Shown piece after piece: positions 1-11,576 of a stretch of DNA of 64,000 bases. The position numbers were made by a program, and so were the translations under genes. How positions within the stretch are numbered: the stretch's first letter is position 1; each line of letters opens with the position of its first letter. The notes beneath the pieces were generated by a model. The model was not told the DNA's origin, made no database searches, and was given only the letters and a program-made list of their open reading frames with translations. The stretch comes from Perilla frutescens (lineage: Eukaryota > Streptophyta > Magnoliopsida > Lamiales > Lamiaceae): NCBI GenBank assembly GCA_026008535.1, contig BRKX01000018.1, forward strand, positions 14,392,088-14,456,087, in the 5' to 3' direction.

Positions 1-161
1 TGGTGAACTTTGAACTTGAGACCGAACGCTTCACTATTAGGTCATCTTCAAGGGGACATGGTATAATTATATTCTTATTATGACAAATGAAACACTTAGC
101 ATTAGAAAAACACATTCGTATTTTTTTATTGCAATTTGAGAACTCAACTTCAATACTTCTA

Positions 162-469
162 TGGCATGTTTGGTTTGGTTGATTAGGGTAGTTTAGGAGG
201 GATTGATAAAATTATCACCCCTTATCATTTGTTTGGTTTGAAGGATTGGAGCCCGGGATTGATGACGGGCCCGGGCTCCAATCACTCAATTGGGTGATTG
301 TTCATCACCCCATTTTTGGGGTGATTCATTTGTAAAATTACTAATATAACCTTATTAAAAATAATTTTTATTTTATTGTAATATTTTTTAATCTTTTTTT
401 ATCCAAACAGTGCAATCCTACTTTATCCTATCAATCTCATTTATCCCATCATCCGAACCAAACGGGGCC
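162..469. mobile_element. PIF/Harbinger-like MITE
   Basis: A 308-bp non-coding unit has imperfect terminal inverted repeats. The left end reads GGCATGTTTGGTTTGG and the right end, reverse complemented, reads GGCCCCGTTTGGTTCGG. The trinucleotide CTA flanks both sides (159-161 and 470-472), fitting the 3-bp duplication of this superfamily. Inside lies a perfect 14-bp inverted repeat (244-257 with 270-283) rich in GGGCCC. There is no coding capacity. The superfamily call rests on TIR style and duplication length only. Confidence 0.6.
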
Positions 470-472
470 CTA

Positions 473-1715
473 GGTGAAATAAATAAAATAAGAGACCGTG
501 ATGAGATCCATAGATAGAGATCTAAATTTAAAGGAAAACTTATAATACCATAGTAAATCATATCTTGTAGTTCTGGTAGATTATTATATTATTGTTATTT
601 TTGAGTTTGGAAAAAGATGGGGAAAATGTGGATTTCAAACTCTATATTTTTCTTTTACACAGAAGTTTATATAGTTTGGGTGTTCTCGTGAGGACAATTC
701 TAACATATTATTGACTTATGTTATTAATGGCACCTTAGAGATTTTTTTTTTAAATGACCTTAGAGTATTTGTTACCAATACCTAATGTGAATCCTCCATA
801 GGCAAACAATAGAAAATGGCAAGTGTTATATTTATTAATAAATAAAACAAATATATTATGACTATCCAACGTTGCAACTTGGCCCTATATAGCTAGGTTA
901 ATTAGTCAAATATAATGGTGTTTTCGCTTTTTAACCTTTTCCCCTCAGTGTATTATGTGTTTAGGTGAAAACTTTGATAGATCCCCTTCTTGCTTTAATA
1001 ATTTATATAGAAAATTTTAATGTAGATATGAACTACGACATATATTAAGTTTTGCTAATTATTGATCATCTTTATTCGAACATTACAATCTACGGTCTTT
1101 TTTTTTTGTAAAAGAAAAATTTTAATTCTCAATATACAAAGTATGAATATAAGTGATCAATATAGCAAATTAATTAAATATATATACATATATGATTCTA
1201 TAATTATTATAGCTAGCTAGTATTCGATCGTCTAATCAGACATAATTTCGCACCACGCATATATCACGATCGACTCGTTTTAAAATCACGCCAAGATTAC
1301 TTGTACATTTGATCAAGATAAGATTAATGATGTCTGTCTGCTTACGAATAAATTAATTTGTGGTATGATTATCGGTAGCTAGACCTACTTCAACACTTCA
1401 TCAATTATTCTGTCAATTTAAAAAAAAAAAAAAAAAAAAAAACAGGTAAATATGCTTAAATATCATATACTATTACCAAAATTTTAATTCTATCTCTTAC
1501 TATTTAAAATGACATATTACAATGCCCGCTCTATTAAAAAACTACTAACTAAAAATTTGGATATTAGAATATTATGTCTTCTTTAGGGGTGTTTCACTAA
1601 CAAAAGACTTGCCAGGACATTTTTCAATTGACGAAAAAATAGCTATAATGATAATTTTGAATAGTTTTTTAAATGTTTCGGGTATTAAAAATCATTTCGA
1701 ATGGTATGAATATAT
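473..1715. other. AT-rich intergenic sequence
   Basis: No gene or recognisable element was found. A poly-A run sits near 1420-1442. Otherwise this is low-complexity AT-rich DNA. Confidence 0.6.
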
Positions 1716-2705
1716 TGTTGGAAAATAGGATTTAATAAATTGAGTTTTGACTCATTTTATCCGATTTTTCGTGACCGGGATATTTAATTTTAGAGAAATT
1801 AAATACCGTACGATTGTTCTATGTTGTGAGTAGATAATCGTAGTATTTTTATTTGCTCAAATCTGATTTTCGGTGAGTGAGAAATAAATGGTTGAAGTTG
1901 GTCACACGATTAGGTATTTGTGGTGTGTGGGATAATGTGTTTAAGACACATTAATAATCCCACATTGATTTCTTAATCAACTTAAGAAGTGTATTTAAGT
2001 GTATTAACACTTAAGTGAAGTAATTAAGTGCACAAGGATGTGGGCCATGAGCCCACACGCGCACACACGCACGTGCCCGTCCGTGCCCGTACCCGAGCCC
2101 CAGTGGCGGAACTGGGGGGTAGCCAGGGGGTGCCTTGGCCCCCCCAACCCCCAAAAAAATAAAAAAAAATACATGTAAATTTTTTTTTAAAAAAAAATTA
2201 TATAGAAATATTAGTGGAGAATAATTCGGCCCCCCCGATAAAAAATTTCTGGTTCCGCCCCTGCCGAGCCCGTGCCCGGCTCGTCCTCGGACTGGGACTT
2301 TGGGCTTTCGGGGCTTATTCATACCATTTTTACGGTACAGAAACGGTCGGGTCGGCGGATCGGCTATCCGGGTCTATAACGGTTTTGGAGTGGATTGGTT
2401 GACCGGGTCGTAGGTGCACTTGGTGCATGGTGCATGTCCAACTTTGAAGGTGCAACTCCCACGAGTTAAGAGCCTTCAAGTGAGTAACTGCCATCTGGAG
2501 CTGGTGGAGTTAGTGGGCTGGACTGTAACCGAAAGTAACTCTTGTCGGGAGTCAAAGTCGGTTACAACATGGTTTGAATGCCCTCAAACCCTAGCTCATC
2601 TGGAGCTAGTGGAGTTGGTGGGCTGTACTGTAACCGGAAGTAACTGAGTTACAACATGGTTTGAATGCCCTCAAACCCTAGCTCATCTGGAGTTGGTGGA
2701 GTTCG
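1716..2705 (+). mobile_element. LTR-like flank of decayed Ty1-copia element
   Basis: The segment begins TGTTGGAAAATAGG, a typical copia LTR start, and runs to the breakpoint with copia gag sequence near 2705. It lacks coding potential and is interrupted by a hAT-type MITE (2101-2263). Its distal part is a short tandem duplication. No CA end plus primer-binding site was found, so the LTR assignment is an inference from position and start sequence. Confidence 0.4.
2101..2263. mobile_element. hAT-type MITE with 8-bp TSD
   Basis: A 163-bp element has 15-bp inverted ends: CAGTGGCGGAACTGG on the left, and CAGGGGCGGAACCAG on the right when reverse complemented. It is flanked by a perfect 8-bp direct repeat, CCGAGCCC, at 2093-2100 and 2264-2271. 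The interior is A/T homopolymer-rich with G/C tracts at each end. TIR sequence and duplication length both fit a non-autonomous hAT element. It lies inside the LTR-like flank of the copia remnant and so arrived later. Confidence 0.88.
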
Positions 2706-2709
2706 AAGC
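2492..2709. repeat. Tandem repeat, 2.3 copies of about 90-105 bp
   Basis: Copy 1 (2492-2596), copy 2 (2597-2683) and a partial third copy (from 2684) each begin CATCTGGAG. The two full copies end with CTCAAACCCTAGCT. Copy 1 carries an extra segment of about 18 bp. The partial copy stops at the junction with inverted gag sequence. Confidence 0.8.
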
Positions 2710-3329
2710 TTAACCACAAAGTCTTCAAGAGTCATCTCCTTTCACTTGTGCTTGAGATAGCTCTTGAAGTCATTCCAACAAGGTGACAACTTCTCAATCA
2801 CCGCAGCAACGGTGAAAGAGTCGGGAAGGACCATCCCTTCAGCATGAACGTCGTGCACAATGAGCTGAAGCTCTTGCACTTGATTCATTACTGACCGGGA
2901 GTTCACCATTTTGTAATTGAGGAACTTTGCCACGACGAACTTCTTAGTTCCGGCATCCTCCATTTTGTACTTCTTTTCGAGTGCCTCCCATAGGTCCTTA
3001 GCACTAGTTACATTTCCGTATACAGAGTAAAGACTATCTACTAAGCCATTTAAAATGTAATTTTTACATAAAAAATCTCCATTGATCCACTGATCATAGG
3101 CAGTCCGCTTGTTGACGTCCGGCTCGTTCTCTTCGACCACTGGAGCATCTTCTTTGACGTATCCAACAACTACCAATGTGGTGAGGTAGAAAAGCATCTT
3201 CTGCTGCCACCTCTTGAAGTCCAATCCGGAGAACTTCTCCGGCTTCTCAGCTTGGCCATGGGTAATGGTCCTTGGAGCAACGATCTGGGAAGCGGTCCTT
3301 GGAACAACAGGGTTTGATTCCGACGCCAT
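2706..3329 (-). pseudogene. Ty1-copia gag N-terminal part, inverted relative to pol
   Basis: On the minus strand an ATG at 3329 opens a reading frame of about 195 residues. Its composition is that of a copia gag (UBN2 / retrotran_gag_2 type): FSGLDFKRWQQKM near the start, then DLWEALEKKY, then PCWNDFKSYLKHK. A TGA at 2742-2744 interrupts it, after which the same frame continues as KEMTLEDFVVKLR to about 2706. The capsid part therefore points left, while zinc knuckle, protease and integrase of the same kind of element point right from 3424. The simplest reading is one element whose leader plus gag start was inverted. Two nested elements in opposite orientation are the alternative. Confidence 0.8.
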
Positions 3330-3423
3330 TTCCAGCAAAGGTAGTTGATTGTTTTTAGTCTTAATTTGTCTTGCGATTGTTGTATGTAGTTTACACTTTG
3401 ACTGGATTGGTTACAACTGAAAT

Positions 3424-4750
3424 TTGATGGAACGTGGTGGACCATCAAATAGCAACAAAAGGAAGCGCCCGGGTCAAGTTGACAAAGGGAAGAAGTCAAT
3501 GACGAAGTTCAACGGCAACTGCTTCAATTGTGACAAGACGGGGCACATGTCCAAACATTGCACGGCTCTGAAAAAGAAGCGTACCAATTATTGTGTGAAC
3601 TTGACCGAACACAACAACAAAGGCAAAGGCAAGTCCCGACAAGATGATTGGGATGACAATGATTTGGTTGCCGTTGTGTTTGAAGCCAATCACGTGGACA
3701 ACCCGAGAGAATGGTTCATCGACACCGGGGCTACTTATCATGTTTGCTCGGACAAGGGCTCGTTTGCTACCTACAAAGATGTTGAAGGTAGAAAGTTGCA
3801 CATGGGGAACTAAGCCTCGTCTGAAGTGGTTGGTGTGGGCAATGTGGTTTTGAAGTTGACTTCAGGCCAAGAGCTAACATTGAAGGATGTGCTGCATGTT
3901 CCGGACATCCGCAAGAATTTGGTTTTGGATTCATTGTTAGTCAATCATGGTTTTAGACTAGTGTTTGAGTCTGAAAAGTTTATTTTAAGCAAGTATGGAA
4001 GGTTCCTTGGTCGGGGCTATCTCGCCATTGGACTCTTCAAAATGAATGTAATGGCTATGCGTCGTGTTGCTAAAGAAAGTGCTAATAAAGTGAATTCTTC
4101 TGCTTACTTGCTTGTTGAGTGCTCGGATTTATGGCATTGTAGATTAGGACATGTTAATCTAAATGCTATAAAATGTTTAGTAAATTTAGATTTGCTAAAA
4201 GTAAACCAATTTAATACACAAAACAAATGTGAAGTTTGTGTCGAGGCAAAATTAGCAAAGTTACCATTTCAATCAGTTGAAACGGAGCACTAAACCTCTA
4301 GATTTAATTCACACAGATGTGTGTGACTTAAAGTTTGTGCAAACTAGAGGCGGTAAAAAGTATTTTATTACTTTTATTGACGATTGCACAAAGTATTGTT
4401 ATCTTTATCTTTTAAGAAGTAAAGATGAGGCGATTGAAGCTTTTAAGAACTTCAAAAATGAAGCCGAAAATCAACTAAGCGGTCGAATTAAAGCAACTCG
4501 AAGTGATAGAGGTGGAGAATATGTTGCCCCGTTTGAAGAGTTATGCGCAGAGACGGGTATAATTCATCAAACTACGGCTCCCTATTCACCACAGTCTAAT
4601 GATGTTGTTGAACGCAAAAACTGAACTCTTAAGGAGATGATGAATGCTTTGTTGATAAGTTCGGGGTTACCACAGAACTTGTGGGGGGAAGCTGTGTTAA
4701 CATCTAACTATATCTTGAATAAAATTCCACTTACGAGTTGTGGAACTATA
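3424..4750 (+). pseudogene. Ty1-copia gag-pol remnant (NC, protease, integrase)
   Basis: The segment encodes in order: a CCHC zinc knuckle (CFNCDKTGHMSKHC), an aspartic protease motif (WFIDTGATYHVCSDK), a gag-pre-integrase region (LWHCRLGHVN, then CEVCVEAK) and the integrase core (HTDVC, FIDDCTKY, TRSDRGGEY, PYSPQSNDVVERKN). It is dead. A TAA at 3811-3813 and a TGA at 4622-4624 interrupt it, and the frame shifts near 4280. Integrase homology stops at about 4750, where unrelated foldback DNA begins. Reverse transcriptase, RNase H and the 3' LTR are absent. The gag start lies inverted just upstream (2706-3329). Confidence 0.9.
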
Positions 4751-4756
4751 TTTTAA

Positions 4757-6563
4757 TATAATTTAAATTAATTTACAAAACTATATTTTATTTGAACATA
4801 AAACCAACATTTACTAATATAAATGAACAATTACATTATAAAAATGAATTAACATTAAGAAAAACATAAATTATATTTTAATAACAATTAATCCTCAGAA
4901 TTCGAAAATTCATCACATAAATGATCAATCAATACATTACGACGCGACAACTTTAAAAAAAGACCAAGCGCGAATTATCGTAAAAAAGGCAAGAACAACT
5001 CCATCAGTCACCAATGACATATAATACTTTCAATATGTTTAGTGGTTATTTTTCAGATACTGGAGGAGGATTTGGAAGTAGTCTAGATATTGGAGGATCT
5101 GAAAGCGGTTTTTGACTGTATTAGAAAAATATTTTATTATATTAAGTGAAATTAAACATAATATTAGACCTAAAAATAACATAATTTACATTCTTACATT
5201 AATAAAAACTAAATAATAAAGTTAGTACACCAAAAAAAAATACAAAATTGTAAAAGAAAATTAGGTAGAAAGAGTGAATAGTACTCCTTTACATATAGAT
5301 GGGTAGTATTCACCCCCCTTAGAAAACAGCTAAAGGTAGTGGTCGGTTGGAGCTGTTTTTGAACAAAAACGGAGCGATAGACTGCAAGGTAAAAGGGGGG
5401 TTGGAGTTGCCCTTAGAGTATCTCCAAGGCGGTCCGCCGCTCCGTTTTTTCACACACTGCTCCATTTTTCCAAAAATCAACTCCAACCCACTGCCTCATC
5501 TTCCTCTATTGTTAAGGTCATTCCGGCAATCTGCACTATAATACAGTATCACTATCACTAAAATACAATTCATTTCATCTCCAATAATCTACACTTTAAT
5601 TCTACACCAAAAGACAACATTACATAATATTCCTTTTATAATTAGGAAACATATGATAATAAATTATTTGAATTAATATAATATAAAATTTTATGAGTTT
5701 TATTTAATTAATTTCATAATAGAATATTCTTCCCATAAATTATCAATTAATTTAATTTTATCTATTTTAGTAATTTTATATAATTTTTATTGTTGGTATA
5801 ATTTTCTCTAATTTAATTATGTGTTTCGAGAATTACAAAATATTTTTTAAAAATATATTACAAACAACATAAACAAAATTCTAATATAAAAATAAAATAA
5901 AACAGTTGAAAGAAAAAAAATATAGCGTTGAGGAGAGAGCGATGGTATATTTGTCATCCCTCTCTCCACTGCACCATTTTCTGGTGCATAATAGCGTTGT
6001 TGCTGGAGAGAATTTTCAACGGCAAAAAGTCGTTTAGCGTCTCCACTGGAGATGTTCTAAGGGAGTGAACAACATCCCTTTACACATAAAGAGCATTGTT
6101 CACTCCCTACCTCTTTTTTTTTCTCTCTTTTACATTTCTTTTTTTTTTATTTTATTTTTTGTTTTATTGCACTAATTTTTTTCTTTTGTTTTTATTAATA
6201 TATTAATAATGTAAATGATATTATTTTTAGATTTAATAGTATGTTTGATTTCACTTAATGTAATAAAAAAATTAATAAACTTTAAAACACAACACAACCT
6301 ATGTTATACATTACATTAAATTAAAATTACCACAATAATACATAAAATGCATTACATTAAAATACATCACATGACACTTTGTAATGCATTGATTAATCAT
6401 TTATGGGAGGGATTTTTGAGTTAGAGAGTGAATACCTATTAAAATGTAATTTTTGTTGTTATTAATGTCAGTTGCTTTTATAATGTAATTGTTCTGTTAT
6501 ATTATTAAGGTTGGTTTCATGTTCAAATAAAATTACTTTTGTAATTAATTTAAATTATATTAT
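4757..6563. mobile_element. Foldback element with long inverted-repeat arms
   Basis: Sequence from 4757 to about 5313 recurs in reverse complement at about 6061-6563, at moderate identity. Landmarks are AACATAAAACCAACATTTA-like DNA near 4797 matching near 6510, and CATAAATGATCAATCAATAC near 4915 matching near 6400. Each arm has a small hairpin at its inner edge (5274-5280 with 5307-5313; 6061-6072 with 6096-6107). A separate MITE occupies the centre. A 33-codon ORF in the left arm (5014-5115, glycine-rich end) is unassigned. The class could not be named, and the copia pol is cut off at the left edge. Confidence 0.6.
5416..6057. mobile_element. PIF/Harbinger (Tourist)-like MITE
   Basis: The 642-bp unit starts GAGTATCTCCAAGGCG and ends with the complement of GAACATCTCCAG, both typical Tourist-style ends. 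It is bordered by TTA on the left and TAA on the right. No coding sequence is visible. It sits at the centre of the foldback structure. Confidence 0.55.
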
Positions 6564-7569
6564 TTTTAATTATTATTAAATAACATTAAATTTTAAATGT
6601 AAATATATTTGAAAAATATATATACTACACAGTAATTTGATAAAAATAAATAAATATTAACAAAGTATAAAAATTAAATATTCGATTGTAGAGTGAAATG
6701 TAGAATTGATGGTTGTAGATGTATTTGCTCACACGCTACATTTTCCTCTACAATGGGGTTAGAGTTAGAGGAAATAGTTTGAGATACTCTTCTCCTTTTC
6801 AGATTTGTACACCTAAAAAAAAGATTAATTACAATTAAATGCATGAACTTTGAAATAATTTAATTACAACATAATTTTGTAACTTAATAGTAGCAAAATA
6901 GGCGCAATTTACAATAATATGAAAATCAAACATAATATGTTTTATCAATCTTTATTGTATTAATGAAAATTAAATAAATATTATTCTCTGTATCTAAACA
7001 ATTTTGAAATATTTCATGTTATATATCATTTTTTCATTCGTTGGAAAATCTAGAAGTGCCTATTTTACAAATTGCAAAGTTTTGTTGTAATTGCAACGTT
7101 TTGTTGTAATTGCAACGTTTTAAATTTTATGCCTAAATAACGGTCGTGTCAAAGTTCATGTATTTAATCATAACTAGTATTTCTCTTGGATGATGCACAA
7201 ATAATAATAATTATTATTTTTAGATTTGTAATATTGTGATTATTTTTGAATTCTTTGTGTTGTGTTCAATTTTTAAAATTTAATAAAATGATATGCACAT
7301 GCATTAATTAATTAGATAAGAAGATCAATTTTGTGTAATTACGACAAACAAAAGTTAAATTAAATTTTAGAAACTAAATGAAAATTCATGTTAGAAAGAT
7401 CGAATTGGAATATTTCAAAGAACACAATTTTATAAATAACAATTAATGTATAATTCTCCATTATTAAAAAATATTTAATTTCTTTGAATATATGACATGT
7501 ATAAAAAATATAATTTTTTAATTATTTCAAATGATGAAATTGAAATAAAATAATAATAAATTCTTGCAA

Positions 7570-7605
<36 letters not shown>

Positions 7606-7928
7606 GTGCAACATAAGTGAAAGCTATTTTTAGGTGATAAATATAAAGTACTACAAATCATCCACCTATGCATAAAAAAATAAAATAAAATTATTAAAAA
7701 TCTCAAATTTACAAGTAAAAAAATAATAAATATGATTGCAAAAATTTGTTAAAAGACAATAATTGTAATTTAAACCATCGTGAAATATGCTAAAAATAGA
7801 AAATTTACAACATAAATATCACTATTGTTGTCTATTATATAAAAAATCATTGTCTAAAATATAATTATTAAATTGTAAGATAGACAACGGTTTATACCAG
7901 AATCATTATCTCTCACATGATTTTGCCC
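6564..7928. other. AT-rich non-coding DNA with MITE debris
   Basis: No gene was found. Near 6760-6790 the sequence ends like another Tourist-type unit (TTGAGATACTCTTC), but a matching left end could not be fixed. The rest is AT-rich, with an ATT microsatellite. Confidence 0.5.
7570..7604. repeat. (ATT)n microsatellite
   Basis: About eleven uninterrupted ATT trinucleotides. Confidence 0.95.
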
Positions 7929-8344
7929 ATATATATATATATATGGAGTAGTTCCAAAGAGAACCAATCCTGGTGTGAGATCTAAGAATTAATCTATACC
8001 CTTTAATTTTAAGATTGGATGGTCTCGATTTGATCAAAAAAGACGGTGGCATAGTTATAAATAAAATGAACATAAGAAAAATACGGTGGCATTTTTATAA
8101 TTTTATCAATATTTTAAGGTCTAAAAAATAAAAAAAAAATGGATTTTCTAGGCGCGTGCTAATAGAACTTGAATAATATGCAAACAAAGACATTGATAAT
8201 GTTAAAGTTATGAGACTTTTTTAACATTCTTTCATGATTGATTAGTAGTTTTATTTTATTTTGTTAGCATCGGGAAACTTCTAGAAACACGTAAAACATA
8301 GCCCATGAACAACGATATTGAAATTGTCTGATGTAGCTGTACAT

Positions 8345-8700
8345 TTTGTATTATTAGCATTATTGTTCACCAGTTTTAGTATTATCATAGCTCATTTTAG
8401 CATTATCATAGCTAATGTAAGCATTAACAAAAACTTGTCATGAACATTATAAATCAACTATGAATAATGTTGTTAGAATTTTGTTGTATTAACATTATCA
8501 TTTGGTAGTGTTAGCTTTATCATTGCTCAATTTTGCATTATCATATGTAATGTTAGCATCAACGAAAAAACTTACTAGGAACATTATAAAACAACCATGA
8601 ACAACGTTGTTAGAATTTTATTGTATTAGCATTATTATTCGATAATGTTCGCATTATCATTACTTTTTTTAACATTAGCATTAGAAAAATGTGATATACA
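8345..8700 (+). repeat. Dispersed TTAGCATTA motif array, forward half
   Basis: About ten copies or near-copies of TTAGCATTA(T) occur in 350 bp, mostly in plus orientation. They sit in the left half of the inverted-repeat element. Confidence 0.7.
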
Positions 8701-9229
8701 TAAGGTAAAAGTAATAACATAGGTGAACTTATGTTTATATAGTATTGACATATGCAAATTTAGCAATCAAATTTTAAAATGGTAGTATTATCATATCGTA
8801 TCATTTATATACTGCTAAAGTAGAACACCTTGTAGCATTTAATTTTAACAAAAAATATGAATTTGGCATATATTAATATTTTAATGGCATGCTATTGAAA
8901 TAATAATGTCAATTGAGAAGCATTACGACAATTTTTAAAAAAAAGTGACAATTGTTCAAAAAGTTAGAAATTTGATACATATAATAATCGTTTCATTCAT
9001 CATCATCTCAACACTGATTGGGGTGTCTTTAGAACATGATTGAATGTATAAGTTTGCTTATGAAATGTTCATCTCCCTGTGGACGTTGCTTCAAAGATGC
9101 TTGGCGATCAAGTATATAAAGTTTAGATAACCTATGAGAAATCTCTACAGTGGTGCCAACACAATTTGCAGATTAAATAAGACAAAAAATTAAAATATAA
9201 AAACAATGATAATTTTAAAACTAATCATA

Positions 9230-9600
9230 GTAATGCTGATAAATAGTTCATCATGTCAATACTCTGATAACACATTCTATTTTTATAATGCTAATAATTT
9301 ATTTTGTAATGCTAATAAGAACTTTTGTAATGCTAATGAGACGTATTGTAATGTTAACAAATTCTGATAAATTACTAATCATAGTAATGCTAATATATTA
9401 TTTGATAGTGCTAAAACTAGTCATAGTAATGCTAATAAATTGTCAATCATGCCAATACTCTGATAACAAACTATTTTTATAATGTTGACAAGCTGTTTTT
9501 ATAATGCTAATAATTTATTTTGTAATGCTAATAAAAACTTTTGTAATTCTAATGAGACGTATTGTAATACTAACAAATTCTAATAAATAACACATGCTTA
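9230..9600 (-). repeat. Dispersed TAATGCTAA motif array, reverse half
   Basis: About a dozen copies of TAATGCTAA(T) and close variants occur. This is the reverse complement of the motif in the left half, so orientation switches within the element. Confidence 0.75.
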
Positions 9601-9800
9601 TAGTAATACAAAAACACAATTTGCAGAAAATCAATAGACAAAAAATACAAATTATGAACCTCTAATAATATGTTTTAGATACTCACACACGCCATCAAAA
9701 ATACGAAAAATTGAAAACATCTGTTAATCATAAAGTTGGAAAAGCGATCAACTTAATCAACTGCATACAACACAAATTATGAATTTCTAATAATAATATA

Positions 9801-9884
9801 GAAGAAGAAGAAGAAGAAGAAGAAGAAGAAGAAGACGAAAACACACACACAAAGTGACTTAAGATCGAGAAAGATAGAGCAAAC

Positions 9885-9951
<67 letters not shown>
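9801..9951. repeat. (GAA)n and (GA)n microsatellites
   Basis: GAA repeats run from 9801 to about 9835, and a (GA)n tract of about 32 units from 9886 to 9951. Both lie inside element 1. Confidence 0.95.
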
Positions 9952-9952
<1 letters not shown>

Positions 9953-10311
9953 AAAGAGTGAAGGAAGATGGACAAATATTACATTGAATTCGATTTGGAT
10001 AATATTCTTCTTCTTTTTCTTCGTGAATATGTCTACTGCACGTTAAAACCAAAGAAACAAGGAAAAAAAGCTAAAGAATAGAGATAGAGAGAGAAAAAAA
10101 ACCCTAATATTTTAATTGGATCTGCTAAATTACAAAACTACCCTAACCTCATTAAAATAACCCTTTAAATTATAAAAATGTCACCTTGTGTTGCTTTTAA
10201 TCTAGACCATATGTTTTTTTGCTGATGGATGGTAGAGATCCGTTCTTAGTTCTAACACCAAGACTTGGTTCCCATTTCATTCATTCCACATATATATATA
10301 TATATATATAT

Positions 10312-11576
10312 TGTTAGAAAATTATTGTAAGTTTTGATGAAATATGTCAAAAACTTAAGGGATCGAGAAAGCAAGACAACTTCGAAGAAGACATAACTGA
10401 AAATTCAAGTCAACTCAAAGCATCAATTAAGTCGTTCAACTGAAAGCATAAATTGATCAGTTTAAAAGAAAAACTATGGACAACTGACGTACACCAATTG
10501 AAATGATGGAGCAACCTGAAGGAAGCATCAGCTGCCTCATCCTTGCAACTGATGGAGCAAGGAAAAACTGAAAAACCGTCAGTCACCCAGCAGATCAGGC
10601 CCACAACTGATGTTATAAGAAATTGACACCACCGTCTGTAGAAGCAATAACCAATTGACAAGTGAATGACGTCAATGATAATCTACACTCAACTGATGAA
10701 CATCCACACTAAACTGTCAATGGTCATCTTCACTCAACTTACCAACAGTCATATTTTGAATCACTCCTCTATAAATAAGAGATGCATGTTCATTCAAAAA
10801 AAAAAAAGGAATTGAGAAGAGAGAAGTGTGTGAATGTGCATAGAACAGATAATCAATATTCAAGCGAAAGCCAAAACAAGCAAACACACTCTGAAAGCTA
10901 TAGAATTCTCTAAGGCAGACCTAAGCATAAGTCGTACTTTGCAGCTTCATTATGTATTCGGATAGCATAGAATAGTTAGTACTATGAAAAGCTTTCATTT
11001 GATTACAAGTCTTCAACACCCACTTATTTCAAGAAGAACAATAAGTTGATACAATTTCATGAATTTTTCTTAAAGATCGAAAGAGATTTAACATCTTGTA
11101 AAAATTTTAATAGCACCTAACTTTCCATATAAGTGTGAACCGTCTCTAAAGAACCTGCCGCCGCAATAGCAATCTGGCGGAAACTGTAAGTGTGAGAAGT
11201 CGACCCAACTGAGGTAATCGTGCTGAGTAAGTCATTGTTACCAAGTTCAATTTTTGTTTTCTATATAATTTGTAAAATATAACCTCAAGTTATGTAGTGA
11301 ATTTCCCTTCAAGAAGAATTGACGTAGAAGCTTCAGCTTCAAACCTCTATAAAATCCTCGTGTGTTGTACTTTGCTTTAAGTCGTCTCATTCATATATAC
11401 TTACAACACACCTATTACACTGTGCACAACTGAAATTACTCTTACAATCAAATAATATAGTACAAACTTTTTTTAATACGAGTCAGGACCCTTGTTTATT
11501 CCGCATATCTAAGTATTTTTGAAAATTATTTATTCAACCACCTTCTAAATTCTATTAGACTCGTCCGGAACCAACA
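10312..11576 (+). mobile_element. Solo LTR of a SIRE-type Ty1-copia family
   Basis: The 1265-bp unit begins TGTTAGAAAATTATTG and ends GTCCGGAACCAACA. It contains a TATA-like CTCTATAAATAAGAG near 10770. Internal sequence such as GACGTAGAAGC followed by AACCTCTATAAA (about 11322-11352) matches the reverse complement of the LTR at 44190-45951, so the two belong to one family. Flanking pentamers TATAT and TAGAT agree at four of five positions. No internal retrotransposon sequence follows, which fits LTR-LTR recombination. It landed in the TA tract that ends element 1. Confidence 0.65.

Larger units (their letters stand above)
7945..10289. mobile_element. TA-microsatellite-targeted MULE-like element 1
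   Basis: A 2.35-kb unit lies between two (TA)n tracts. Its ends are long imperfect inverted repeats: left GAGAACCAATCCTGGTGTG and, in reverse complement at the right end, GGGAACCAAGTCTTGGTG. Further in, GGTGGCATTTTTATAA-type sequence occurs inverted at both ends. The left interior (8345-8700) has repeated TTAGCATTA-like motifs and the right interior (9230-9600) has the reverse complement TAATGCTAA. No protein-coding gene is visible; a long GA tract encodes only a spurious Ser/Leu ORF. The design matches the elements at 18992-24326 and 26810-30386. The superfamily is inferred from the second one. Confidence 0.65.

Noticed and set aside
2011..2322. 103-codon minus-strand frame
   Set aside because: Spans a hAT MITE and its flanks; poly-Lys/Phe and Gly runs only.
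9777..10052. 91-codon minus-strand frame
   Set aside because: Composed of Ser/Leu and Phe runs from GA and GAA microsatellites.
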